Source: Seribacter sulfatis
GTDB lineage: Bacteria; Verrucomicrobiota; Verrucomicrobiia; Opitutales; Seribacteraceae
Assembly: GCF_964187635.1 (NCBI RefSeq)
Contig: NZ_CAXLMO010000096.1
Coordinates: 1 to 25,487 of the forward strand
Direction of reading: 5' to 3'
Length of the DNA stretch: 25,487 nucleotides
The notes under the pieces were generated by a model, which saw only the letters and a program-made list of their open reading frames with translations, did not search any database and was not told where the DNA came from. Position numbers and translations under genes: made by a program. How positions within the stretch are numbered: the stretch's first letter is position 1; every line of letters starts with the position of its first letter. Below are positions 9,397 to 16,622 of this stretch, in pieces.

Positions 9397-10386
9397 TTAT
9401 CCCATTGCGTGTCGATGATTGGCCGAGTAGTGCCCGGTTACAAAGTGTTCTAGTTGTCGTTCGATATCCCCAAGCAGACTGGAGGCACCGAAGCGGAAAA
9501 GATCGGGCTGGAGCCATCGATCTCCGAGTTCCTCCTTGATCAGAGAAAGATAAGTGAGGGAGTCCTTCGCCTTGGATATCCCCCCCGCCGGTTTGTAACC
9601 GACATGGTACCCGGTTCTCTCGTAATAATCCCGGATTTGCCGGATCATGGTTAGGCTAATGGGTAGGGTCGCATTCACACTTTCCTTTCCGGTTGAAGTT
9701 TTAATAAAGTCTGCCCCCGCCATCATACAGATCATGGAGGCCCGGGCCACATTGCGCAGAGTTCCCAGTTCCCCTGTGGCTAAAATTGCCTTCACATGGG
9801 CATCGCCACAGGCTTCCCTGAAAGCTTTCATTTCATCATATAGCGCCTGCCAATTTTGAGTCAGTACATGGCGCCTGGAAATCACAATATCAATTTCTTT
9901 TGCTCCTGCTTGAACAGACTCTCCAATCTCCGCCAACCGCAAGACATACGGGGAGAGGCCGGCGGGGAATCCCGTGGATACTGCTGCCACTGGAATGTCA
10001 GTCCTTTCGAGAGCGGAGACAGCGGCGAGAACCATTTCATGGTACACGCAGATTGCACCGGTACGGATGGTGCCCGGTTTGATCTCGAGAGCTTCTAAAA
10101 TATCTTTTCGAACCGGATGTTTGGCTTTCTGGCACAACCTTCGTACCCGTTGCTCGGTGTCATCTCCGGATAGGGTGGTTAAATCAATACAGGTGATTGC
10201 CTTGAGGAGCCAGGCTGCCTGGTGAGCTTTTTTAATTGAACGCCTGCCCGGCAGGGTTTTGCACCGGCGCTCAATGGCCGAGGTGTTTGCCTGCACAGAG
10301 AGAGCCCAGTCGAGGTCAAGGTCCATACCCGGGTTTCTTTTCAGGGAATAGCTTGGTGAGATTGAGTTGGTATTAGAATGAGACAC
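9397..10386 (-). CDS. deoC: Deoxyribose-phosphate aldolase, animal DERA-like
   Basis: Cleaves 2-deoxyribose-5-phosphate into glyceraldehyde-3-phosphate and acetaldehyde in the cytoplasm. The protein has 329 aa, the length of the long DeoC class that includes human DERA rather than the roughly 220-260 aa of short bacterial DeoC. Visible motifs are CIDLTTLSGDDT near 66, EIDIVIS near 164, KAILATGELGTL near 199, the Schiff-base lysine Lys229 in DFIKTSTGKE, the second active-site lysine Lys265 in GYKPAGG, and FRFGASSLLGDIERQ near the C-terminus. The start used is GTG at 10386. An in-frame ATG at 10326 (residue 21) also fits, because family similarity begins about there. It is first in an operon with the ALDH16-like gene and diverges from cdd-deoA-upp-mqo. 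Confidence 0.93.
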   Translation of the reverse strand: MSHSNTNSISPSYSLKRNPGMDLDLDWALSVQANTSAIERRCKTLPGRRSIKKAHQAAWLLKAITCIDLTTLSGDDTEQRVRRLCQKAKHPVRKDILEALEIKPGTIRTGAICVYHEMVLAAVSALERTDIPVAAVSTGFPAGLSPYVLRLAEIGESVQAGAKEIDIVISRRHVLTQNWQALYDEMKAFREACGDAHVKAILATGELGTLRNVARASMICMMAGADFIKTSTGKESVNATLPISLTMIRQIRDYYERTGYHVGYKPAGGISKAKDSLTYLSLIKEELGDRWLQPDLFRFGASSLLGDIERQLEHFVTGHYSANHRHAMG

Positions 10387-10412
10387 AATATTGAATACAG
10401 GGTGAATATAGA

Positions 10413-10441
10413 ATCATTGTAATTCCTTGGTCCTGTGGCAA
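10413..10441 (-). promoter_or_regulatory. Candidate sigma70-type promoter for deoC-ALDH
   Basis: On the minus strand TTGCCA (10441-10436, 5 of 6 to TTGACA) is followed after 17 bases by AATGAT (10418-10413, 4 of 6 to TATAAT). A start near 10406 would give a leader of about 20 bases before the GTG of deoC. Predicted from sequence only. Confidence 0.4.
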
Positions 10442-10469
10442 GTTTCTTGTTTTTCGCATTCGCTTGCCA
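10436..10469. promoter_or_regulatory. Inverted repeat in divergent nucleoside promoter region
   Basis: TGGCAAG (10436-10442) and CTTGCCA (10463-10469) are perfect mirror arms separated by 20 bases in the 127-bp region between deoC and cdd. They contain both candidate -35 boxes. A 10-bp perfect palindrome CGAAGCTTCG (10474-10483) lies next to the right arm. Either could be a regulator site (inference). Confidence 0.4.
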
Positions 10470-10492
10470 GAATCGAAGCTTCGTTTCAAAAT
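10464..10492 (+). promoter_or_regulatory. Candidate sigma70-type promoter for cdd operon
   Basis: TTGCCA (10464-10469) is followed after 17 bases by CAAAAT (10487-10492, 4 of 6). A better -10-like TATACT lies at 10492-10497 but has no good -35 at normal spacing. Either would place the start within about 15 bases of the cdd ATG, and no Shine-Dalgarno is visible there, so the cdd leader may be very short. Confidence 0.35.
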
Positions 10493-10513
10493 ATACTCTG
10501 AACAAAATTTTAT

Positions 10514-10906
10514 ATGTCACTTTTTCAAGATGCCCTTGCAGTTCGAGAGAACGCACATGCTCCTTATTCCAAGTTTAAGGTGGGTGCTGCTGTTCGATCT
10601 GCCAATGGGAAGGTTTTTGTAGGTTGCAATGTGGAAAATTCAGCTTATCCGGAGGGAACCTGTGCGGAAGCGGGGGCGATTGCCGCGATGATTGCCGCAG
10701 GAGAAAATAAAATTGAGGAGGTTTGTGTGGTCGCGGAGAGTCCAGTTCCCATTGCCCCTTGTGGCGGGTGCCGGCAAAAAATTGCCGAGTTTTCCAGCCC
10801 AGATGTACAGGTGGTTCTTGCCGACTTGAAGGGGGAAACAAAACGAATCACTATTGGTGAACTTTTACCCCATGCCTTTTCAAATTCCCACTTGCCGGGG
10901 GAATGA
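10514..10906 (+). CDS. cdd: Cytidine deaminase
   Basis: Deaminates cytidine and deoxycytidine to uridine and deoxyuridine. The protein has 130 aa, the usual length of the small homotetrameric class. Substrate-binding residues lie in GCNVENSAYPEG (37-48). The catalytic Glu52 is in CAE, and the zinc ligands are Cys50, Cys83 and Cys86 (PCGGC). The ATG at 10514 gives a normal N-terminus (LFQDALAVRENAHAPYSKFKVGAA), although no ribosome-binding site is visible. It is first in a plus-strand operon, and its stop overlaps the start of deoA in an ATGA arrangement, implying translational coupling. Its product is the direct substrate class of the next gene. Confidence 0.96.
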   Translation: MSLFQDALAVRENAHAPYSKFKVGAAVRSANGKVFVGCNVENSAYPEGTCAEAGAIAAMIAAGENKIEEVCVVAESPVPIAPCGGCRQKIAEFSSPDVQVVLADLKGETKRITIGELLPHAFSNSHLPGE

Positions 10907-12210
10907 ATATACCGCTGATTTTATCGAAGGTTCGGGACGGGATGGTTCTATCGACCGACGAGTTGAGTGAATTTGCTCGAGGATTAGTTTCCGGTACGGT
11001 TTCCGATGCCCAGGCTGGTGCTTTTGCGATGGCCGTCTGTGTCCATGGATTAAGTGAGGAGGAACGCGTAGGCCTGACTCTGGCGATGAGGGATTCGGGG
11101 AATGTCCAACAGTGGGACTTACCCGGTCCGGTTTTGGATAAACACTCAACCGGAGGAATTGGGGATAATGTCTCCCTTATCCTTGCTCCAGCACTCGCTG
11201 CTTGCGGGGCTTATATTCCAATGATTTCCGGGCGTGGACTAGGACATACAGGTGGAACGCTGGATAAATTGGAGTCCATTCCGGGGTATCGTACTTTACT
11301 TCCCGAAGATGAGTTTCAAAAAATTGTTGCGGATGTGGGCTGTGCAATAGTCGGGGCGGGGCAGGGGATTGCTCCGGCCGATAAGAGGTTATATGCGATT
11401 CGCGATGTCACCTCCACCGTGGAAAGTATTGATTTAATCACCGCATCCATTCTTTCGAAGAAACTAGCCGCTGGTTTGGAGGGGCTCATTCTTGATGTCA
11501 AGGTTGGGAACGGTGCATTTATAAGTGATCCGGGTGAAGCCAAGCGGTTGGCCCGTTCTTTGGTGGACGGAGCGAATGGAGCGGGCTGTAAAACATCGGC
11601 CCGGTTGACTGATATGGAACAACCACTTGCCCGTGCAGCTGGAAATGCACTTGAATGTCGTAATGCACTTGAGTTCCTCAATGGTGTAAATCAGGATCCA
11701 AGATTGCGGGAAGTTACGCTTTCCCTGGGTGGAGAATTACTCTGTCTGGGCGGATTAGTTGAAAATTCGAGTGAGGGAGAAACTAAAATAGATCAGGTTA
11801 TTGGCAGCGGACAGGCAACCGAACGGTTCGCTCGGATGGTTTTCGCTTTGGGCGGACCCAATGATCTCGTTGAAAATTATTCCCGCCATTTACCTGAAGC
11901 CCCCTTCCTTTATGACTTGGTTGCAAAAGAGAATGGATTTATCTCCGAAATTGATTTGCGTGCGGTTGGACAGGTGGTGATTGAACTGGGGGGCGGACGG
12001 AAGCAACAGGATGAAATTCTTGATCTTTCTGTTGGTTTGGACCAAATTTCCGGGCTTGGCCAAGCCGTTCAATCGGGAGATCTCCTCTGCCGGATTCATG
12101 CTAAGGATGAAGAATCTGCACATTCGGTCTCGAAAAATTTGCTATCTGCTTTTACTATCGACCAATCCAAATTAAGTCCCATTCCTGTAGTGGGAGAACT
12201 TGTTCAATAA
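10903..12210 (+). CDS. deoA: Thymidine / pyrimidine-nucleoside phosphorylase
   Basis: Phosphorolysis of thymidine, deoxyuridine or uridine to the base plus (deoxy)ribose-1-phosphate. The 435 aa length is typical of the DeoA/Pdp family. The phosphate-binding segment is KHSTGGIGDN (80-89), and the family signature begins SGRGLGHTGGTLDKLES (109-125). The ATG lies in an ATGA overlap with the cdd stop, with a G-rich GGGGGA just before it. Whether the enzyme is thymidine-specific (DeoA) or broad (Pdp) cannot be told by eye. The neighbouring upp suggests that uracil is an important product. Deoxyribose-1-phosphate would need a phosphopentomutase, absent from this window, to reach the DeoC step. Confidence 0.95.
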   Translation: MNIPLILSKVRDGMVLSTDELSEFARGLVSGTVSDAQAGAFAMAVCVHGLSEEERVGLTLAMRDSGNVQQWDLPGPVLDKHSTGGIGDNVSLILAPALAACGAYIPMISGRGLGHTGGTLDKLESIPGYRTLLPEDEFQKIVADVGCAIVGAGQGIAPADKRLYAIRDVTSTVESIDLITASILSKKLAAGLEGLILDVKVGNGAFISDPGEAKRLARSLVDGANGAGCKTSARLTDMEQPLARAAGNALECRNALEFLNGVNQDPRLREVTLSLGGELLCLGGLVENSSEGETKIDQVIGSGQATERFARMVFALGGPNDLVENYSRHLPEAPFLYDLVAKENGFISEIDLRAVGQVVIELGGGRKQQDEILDLSVGLDQISGLGQAVQSGDLLCRIHAKDEESAHSVSKNLLSAFTIDQSKLSPIPVVGELVQ

Positions 12211-12226
12211 AACAAATTTTATTCCA

Positions 12227-12862
12227 ATGACCTCACATCTTACCGTTTTAAACCATCCATTGGTTCAGCATAAACTCACCCTGATGCGCAAAAAGGAGAC
12301 TCCCAGTTCGACCTTTCGTCAGTTATTGTGGGAGACCTCGATGCTGCTTGCTTATGGAGTCACTGATGACCTTCCCCTGGTTGAGGTTACAATTGACACT
12401 CCGGTTTGCCGGACCCGTTCGCCTATTTTGGCTGGAAAGAAACTCGCCCTTATTTCAATCCTTCGGGCGGGGAATGGCCTGCTTGATGGTATTCTTGAAG
12501 TCATTCCCGCGGCCCGTGTTGGTTTTGTGGGAATGTATCGGGATGAGGAAACACTTGAGCCGGTCGAGTACTATTGTAAGGTTCCGGCTGAATTGGAAAA
12601 CCGGCTTGTCATTGCAGTGGACCCAATGCTTGCAACCGGTAATTCATCTGTTGCTGCGATTGATCGATTAAAAAAAGAAGGAGCTAGTGAAATCCGTTTA
12701 CTTTGTCTGCTTGCTGCTCCCGAAGGAGTGGCCCGGATGAAAGAAGCCCATCCCGATGTACCAATTTTTACCGCATCCCTTGATGAAAAACTGAATGAAC
12801 ACGGATATATTGTTCCCGGACTCGGTGATGCCGGAGATCGGATGTTTGGGACACAATCCTAA
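12227..12862 (+). CDS. upp: Uracil phosphoribosyltransferase
   Basis: Makes UMP from uracil and PRPP, recovering the base released by the phosphorylase. With the ATG at 12227 the protein is 211 aa, the standard length, starting MTSHLTVLNHPLVQHKLT as family members do. A longer reading from TTG at 12200 would overlap deoA but adds nothing recognisable. The PRPP-binding loop is VDPMLATGNS (131-140). The uracil-binding region is GYIVPGLGDAGDRMFG (193-208). SILRAGNGLLDG (77-88) is also characteristic. The gap to the deoA stop is 16 bp with only a weak ribosome-binding site, consistent with one transcript. Confidence 0.95.
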   Translation: MTSHLTVLNHPLVQHKLTLMRKKETPSSTFRQLLWETSMLLAYGVTDDLPLVEVTIDTPVCRTRSPILAGKKLALISILRAGNGLLDGILEVIPAARVGFVGMYRDEETLEPVEYYCKVPAELENRLVIAVDPMLATGNSSVAAIDRLKKEGASEIRLLCLLAAPEGVARMKEAHPDVPIFTASLDEKLNEHGYIVPGLGDAGDRMFGTQS

Positions 12863-12874
12863 TTGATTTCGATT

Positions 12875-14386
12875 ATGCGTCCTGATTCAGAATTCGAAAC
12901 AATAGATGTTGCCCTGATTGGGAGCGGAGTCATGTCAGCTAACTTGGGTGCTTTGCTGAAATGCCTTGATCCCAATCTTAAGATTGAACTTTATGAAGTA
13001 ACGGACCAGCTTTCACAGGAAAGTTCCAATGGCTGGAATAATGCCGGAACGGGACATGCGGGGATATGCGAATTAAGTTATACCCCGGATCGTGGAACGG
13101 ATGGAGAGGTCGAGGTGTCCAAAGCGGTGGAAATATTCGAACACTTCGAACAGACCAAACAATTCTGGGCCTACGCCGTGCGCACGGGCATGATCGATAA
13201 TCCCGCCGATTTCATAAACTCCGTTCCTCACATTAGCTTTGTTTATGGACAGAAACAGGTTGATTTTCTTAAGTCCCGCTTTGACGGAATGGTGGCTCAC
13301 CCTTTTTTCTCGGAGATGGAATATTCCGAAGATCGCGAAAAAATTCGTGAATGGGCCCCTCTTTTAATGGAAGGTCGAGAGGGTATGCCGGTTGCCGCAA
13401 CCAGAATGAAAGCCGGAACCGATGTAAATTTCGGGGAACTTTCCCGTAAATTAATTCACTGGCTGGGTGAGCAGGAGGGCTGTTCTTTTCATTCCTCTAA
13501 TCGGATCACTGATTTAAATCGCTCAGCAGATGGATGGGAACTCACTGTTCAAGATTTAAAGGCAGGAACAACCCGACAAAGACTGGCAAAGTTTGTCTTT
13601 ATTGGAGCCGGTGGAGGATCCCTTCCGCTCCTGCAAAAAGCCGGGGTGCCCGAAATTAATGGGTATGGTGCATTTCCGATAGGTGGACAATGGTTGATCT
13701 GTGACGATCCGGAAATCGTCAAAAAACACGAAGCCAAGGTCTACGGATTATCTCCTGGTGCGGCACCCACGATGGCCGTTCCCCATTTGGACAGTCGGTG
13801 GTTGGAGGGAAAGAAAACTCTTCTCTTTGGTCCCTATGCCGCATGGACCACCAAGTTTCTTCATCGTGGAGGTAGCTTTTTAGATCTTCCCGGTTCGATA
13901 AAGCTTCATAACATCCTTACTTTAATCAAGGTGGGGATCAGTAATATTCCCCTTGTCAGTTACCTCATTCAACAGGGCCTACAAAGCATGAAAACGCGGA
14001 TGAATGAACTGCGAAATTTTTATCCGGATGCCCAGGTGAAAGATTGGAAACTGATAGATGCTGGTATTCGTGTGCAGGCAATTAAGAAAGAAGATGGGGA
14101 TGCCGGAATCGTTCACTTTGGAACCGAAGTGGTAACAACGGAGGATAAAAGCATATCAGCACTCTTGGGAGCATCTCCGGGTGCGTCTGTCTGTGTTAAT
14201 ATCGTCCTCGAAGTCATTCAGGAATGCTTTCCACAGCTAAGCAAAAATGAAAAAGCCAAGCAGAAGCTCAAGGAAATGATCCCTACCCACGATATTGAAC
14301 TTAGTGCGATTCGCACAGCAATAGAAATTGAAAAGTACAATAATTGGAGTCAATCAGCTGAACTGAACCTTGGACTTCTTAAATAG
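12875..14386 (+). CDS. mqo: Malate:quinone oxidoreductase
   Basis: An FAD enzyme at the inner face of the cytoplasmic membrane that oxidises malate to oxaloacetate and passes electrons to quinone, an alternative to NAD-malate dehydrogenase in the TCA cycle. The ATG at 12875 gives 503 aa, the usual size. A TTG directly after the upp stop (12863) would add four residues. The N-terminal dinucleotide-binding motif is GSGVMSANLG (16-25). The family-typical block GWNNAGTGHAGICELSYTP follows. Late motifs HFGTEV and LLGASPGASVCVNI are also as in Mqo. It follows upp by only 12 bp, so it is probably co-transcribed with pyrimidine salvage, which is not an obvious functional pairing. Its end faces the CNB gene tail-to-tail across 38 bp. 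Confidence 0.95.
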   Translation: MRPDSEFETIDVALIGSGVMSANLGALLKCLDPNLKIELYEVTDQLSQESSNGWNNAGTGHAGICELSYTPDRGTDGEVEVSKAVEIFEHFEQTKQFWAYAVRTGMIDNPADFINSVPHISFVYGQKQVDFLKSRFDGMVAHPFFSEMEYSEDREKIREWAPLLMEGREGMPVAATRMKAGTDVNFGELSRKLIHWLGEQEGCSFHSSNRITDLNRSADGWELTVQDLKAGTTRQRLAKFVFIGAGGGSLPLLQKAGVPEINGYGAFPIGGQWLICDDPEIVKKHEAKVYGLSPGAAPTMAVPHLDSRWLEGKKTLLFGPYAAWTTKFLHRGGSFLDLPGSIKLHNILTLIKVGISNIPLVSYLIQQGLQSMKTRMNELRNFYPDAQVKDWKLIDAGIRVQAIKKEDGDAGIVHFGTEVVTTEDKSISALLGASPGASVCVNIVLEVIQECFPQLSKNEKAKQKLKEMIPTHDIELSAIRTAIEIEKYNNWSQSAELNLGLLK

Positions 14387-14424
14387 TATACGGATCAATC
14401 AGTTAGAGGAGATCGAACCAGGTT

Positions 14425-14952
14425 TTATTGAAAATGGTGAAGTAATCGATTGAATCTTTCACCGGCAATTTGAATTCTTTCAAGTGTTGCATTATTCATA
14501 TCCTGCTCAAATTCTTTGCCAAACTTAGTCACCGAATTTTTGTAGGAAGTTTTGGATGCCACACTTCTTAACCTGGAGGATAAGTATAGGCTCATTGCTT
14601 TGTAAAATCTGCCCTCAAAATCGGGAGCAACTTCGAACCGGTCAATAATTGATTCGTGGGTTATCGAAATTACATCGGTTTTCTCAATCACCTTGGCATT
14701 CACAATGGGACGTTCATCTTCGATAAAGGACATTTCCCCAAGAATTTCCCCACTTTTAATTTTTCCAAATAAACTTCCATCGGGAAGTTCGATATCAACT
14801 TTCCCAGCTAAAACAAAATAAATTTCATTTAACTTATGGTTTGCTTGAATAAGGAATTCTTGTGGGTGGATCGTTTTTTTGAAACCAATGTCAATAATCC
14901 ACTCGATATCCTCATCGTTAAAATCACCTAATATATGTAATACTTTTCTCAT
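14425..14952 (-). CDS. Cyclic-nucleotide-binding-domain protein
   Basis: A 175 aa cytoplasmic protein. Residues about 5-115 form one cNMP-binding (CAP/Crp effector-type) beta-roll: the phosphate-binding cassette is GEMSFIEDERP (72-82) with Arg81 in the expected region. The helical C-terminus shows no helix-turn-helix that I recognise, so it is probably not a Crp-type transcription factor. Ligand binding is uncertain because the cassette departs from the usual R-x-A-[ST] pattern. It is last in the secretion operon, 23 bp after the TolC-like gene, with a strong AGGAGA site. CNB-domain proteins are recurrent companions of NHLP-type exporters, so it may report or control exporter activity (inference). 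Confidence 0.8.
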   Translation of the reverse strand: MRKVLHILGDFNDEDIEWIIDIGFKKTIHPQEFLIQANHKLNEIYFVLAGKVDIELPDGSLFGKIKSGEILGEMSFIEDERPIVNAKVIEKTDVISITHESIIDRFEVAPDFEGRFYKAMSLYLSSRLRSVASKTSYKNSVTKFGKEFEQDMNNATLERIQIAGERFNRLLHHFQ

Positions 14953-14960
14953 TATTTTTG

Positions 14961-14966
14961 TCTCCT
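14961..14966 (-). promoter_or_regulatory. Strong ribosome-binding site of the CNB gene
   Basis: On the minus strand AGGAGA lies 8 bases before the ATG at 14952. It is the clearest Shine-Dalgarno in the secretion operon. It fixes the CNB start and suggests that this last gene is translated independently and well. Confidence 0.6.
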
Positions 14967-14975
14967 GAAAACTTT

Positions 14976-16622
14976 CTAGTTAATTAAATCCAGTTGGTAT
15001 TTTTGTTTAATATAATTGATGCGAGTGAGTTCCACATACATTTCCCTTTTTTGAAGTTTTTCTTCCTCCATGAGAATATTCGATTTGTCATATATACCTC
15101 TTTTAGATCCAGAGATAATATCGGCCAGTTTTTCTTTCTGGAGAATAAGCATCTCTTTTTGGAAAGCTAAATTTCTCTCTGTTTGTTTTAATCTAAGCTG
15201 TTCGGAACTAAATTCATTACGTTGCCTACTAATCAAACGAACTTTTTCAAGTTCAGATTTATTAATTTCTGCCCGTGCATGATCTAGTTTTTTTCTAGTA
15301 AGGTAGAGGTCGCTGATTGGAAGAGTTACACTTAATCCCAGGGTTAATTCTTGCCCCTGATTGTTAAACGCTAATTTATTTCTACTTCGATGTCCGGCAC
15401 TTCCAATCAATTCCACAAGTGGTGAATTTCCCGTTTTGATTTCTTCGTATTTGCTTTTGGCTATATCCACTCCGGTTTGTCCAAGATTAGCAGAAGAAGA
15501 AGTTGCAGGTTTGAATTGATGTTTTAGTTCAATATCTTCAGGGATTACAAATTTTTCAAATCTGCTCCAAAAAGATTGATTTACATTTAACAGGAAACCC
15601 AATTCAGCTTTTGCCATTTCAAGTGAATGAATGCTGTTGAGAAGTTGGGCTCGTATGCTCTCTAATTCTCTCACACTGTCGTTCAAGAGCATACGATCCA
15701 CTATTCCAGACTGGAGCTTTTTGTTATAGACAGAGAGTTTTTCTTCAGATATGGCTTCTATTTTGGGAAGGTAGAGGACTTGAGTTTGAGCAGACAGGGC
15801 TTGGAAATAAAGATTCGTTAAGTTTTTTAAGACACGTTGTTCCTCAATGTGAACTAACCATTCCGATCTACTGATCTCATTTTTCGCGATATCAATTTGT
15901 TTTTTTACTTTATGTCCATTGTATAAAATCCACCTCCCTTCGACACCATAGGAAAAGGTGCTGTAAGGTTCAGGTTCTGAAAAAGTTTCGAATTGTGAAA
16001 TCTTTTCGTAGTCGTCAAAGGAAATCCTTGCTTTTACGGTAGGCATATTTCCAAACTTAATTATTGGAATATCTTTTTTATCCATTCGCAATTCAGCTTT
16101 TTTCAAAAGAACATCAGGAGAGTATTGTAATGCGAGTTCTCTTAAAATAAGTAAATTCCAACCATCTCCATTGGGAATAAAAATTTCGCTTTCAAGTGGA
16201 AACTCATTTTCTGAGTCTAATTGTGGAGCGGTTAAGCTTTGAAGAGGAGAATGAGCACTTGAGTTTTGAGTGTTGGAGGATTCCATTTTCGTAATAAATT
16301 TACTCACCTTTGCTTCGACTTTTTGGAAGTCGCGTTTGACTTGGTTCAAGGGGTCACTTGTTCTTATTTCTGAAACTTTATTGTGGGTATGGTTTTTATT
16401 TCCTTCTTTACCTTTAACCTTCGTGGAATCATTCCTTTTCTTCCCCTGATGCGAATCTATTTTATTAAGAAGCTCTTTCAATTGTACGTCCACCTCATGT
16501 AATCTTTTTTTCATCTCAACATAGTCAGCAGTAGAGCTAGGGGATTGTTGAATATCCTGGGCATTCAGACTGTGTTTACTAAAAGTAAAAATCAAAGAGA
16601 CAATACAATAGAAAATTTTCAT
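14976..16622 (-). CDS. TolC-type outer-membrane efflux protein with N-terminal extension
   Basis: The predicted outer-membrane channel of a tripartite exporter. The chosen ATG (16622) overlaps the upstream ABC stop as ATGA and starts directly at a signal peptide (KIFYCIVSLIFTFSKHSLNAQ). A GTG five codons earlier (16637) is less likely. The protein has 548 aa, longer than the common 430-490. After the signal peptide there is an insert to about residue 115, rich in Lys, Asn, Ser and Thr with two coiled-coil-like helical stretches. The efflux-protein region follows, with the long alternating helices of the OEP fold (for example LTNLYFQALSAQTQVLYLP and a second half rich in Glu/Lys/Leu heptads). 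TolC partners are not a standard part of NHLP clusters, so its presence here points to secretion across both membranes. Confidence 0.85.
   Translation of the reverse strand: MKIFYCIVSLIFTFSKHSLNAQDIQQSPSSTADYVEMKKRLHEVDVQLKELLNKIDSHQGKKRNDSTKVKGKEGNKNHTHNKVSEIRTSDPLNQVKRDFQKVEAKVSKFITKMESSNTQNSSAHSPLQSLTAPQLDSENEFPLESEIFIPNGDGWNLLILRELALQYSPDVLLKKAELRMDKKDIPIIKFGNMPTVKARISFDDYEKISQFETFSEPEPYSTFSYGVEGRWILYNGHKVKKQIDIAKNEISRSEWLVHIEEQRVLKNLTNLYFQALSAQTQVLYLPKIEAISEEKLSVYNKKLQSGIVDRMLLNDSVRELESIRAQLLNSIHSLEMAKAELGFLLNVNQSFWSRFEKFVIPEDIELKHQFKPATSSSANLGQTGVDIAKSKYEEIKTGNSPLVELIGSAGHRSRNKLAFNNQGQELTLGLSVTLPISDLYLTRKKLDHARAEINKSELEKVRLISRQRNEFSSEQLRLKQTERNLAFQKEMLILQKEKLADIISGSKRGIYDKSNILMEEEKLQKREMYVELTRINYIKQKYQLDLIN

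Noticed and set aside
14387..14424. Intrinsic terminator between convergent mqo and CNB genes
   Set aside because: The 38-bp gap contains no stable stem followed by a T-run in either direction.
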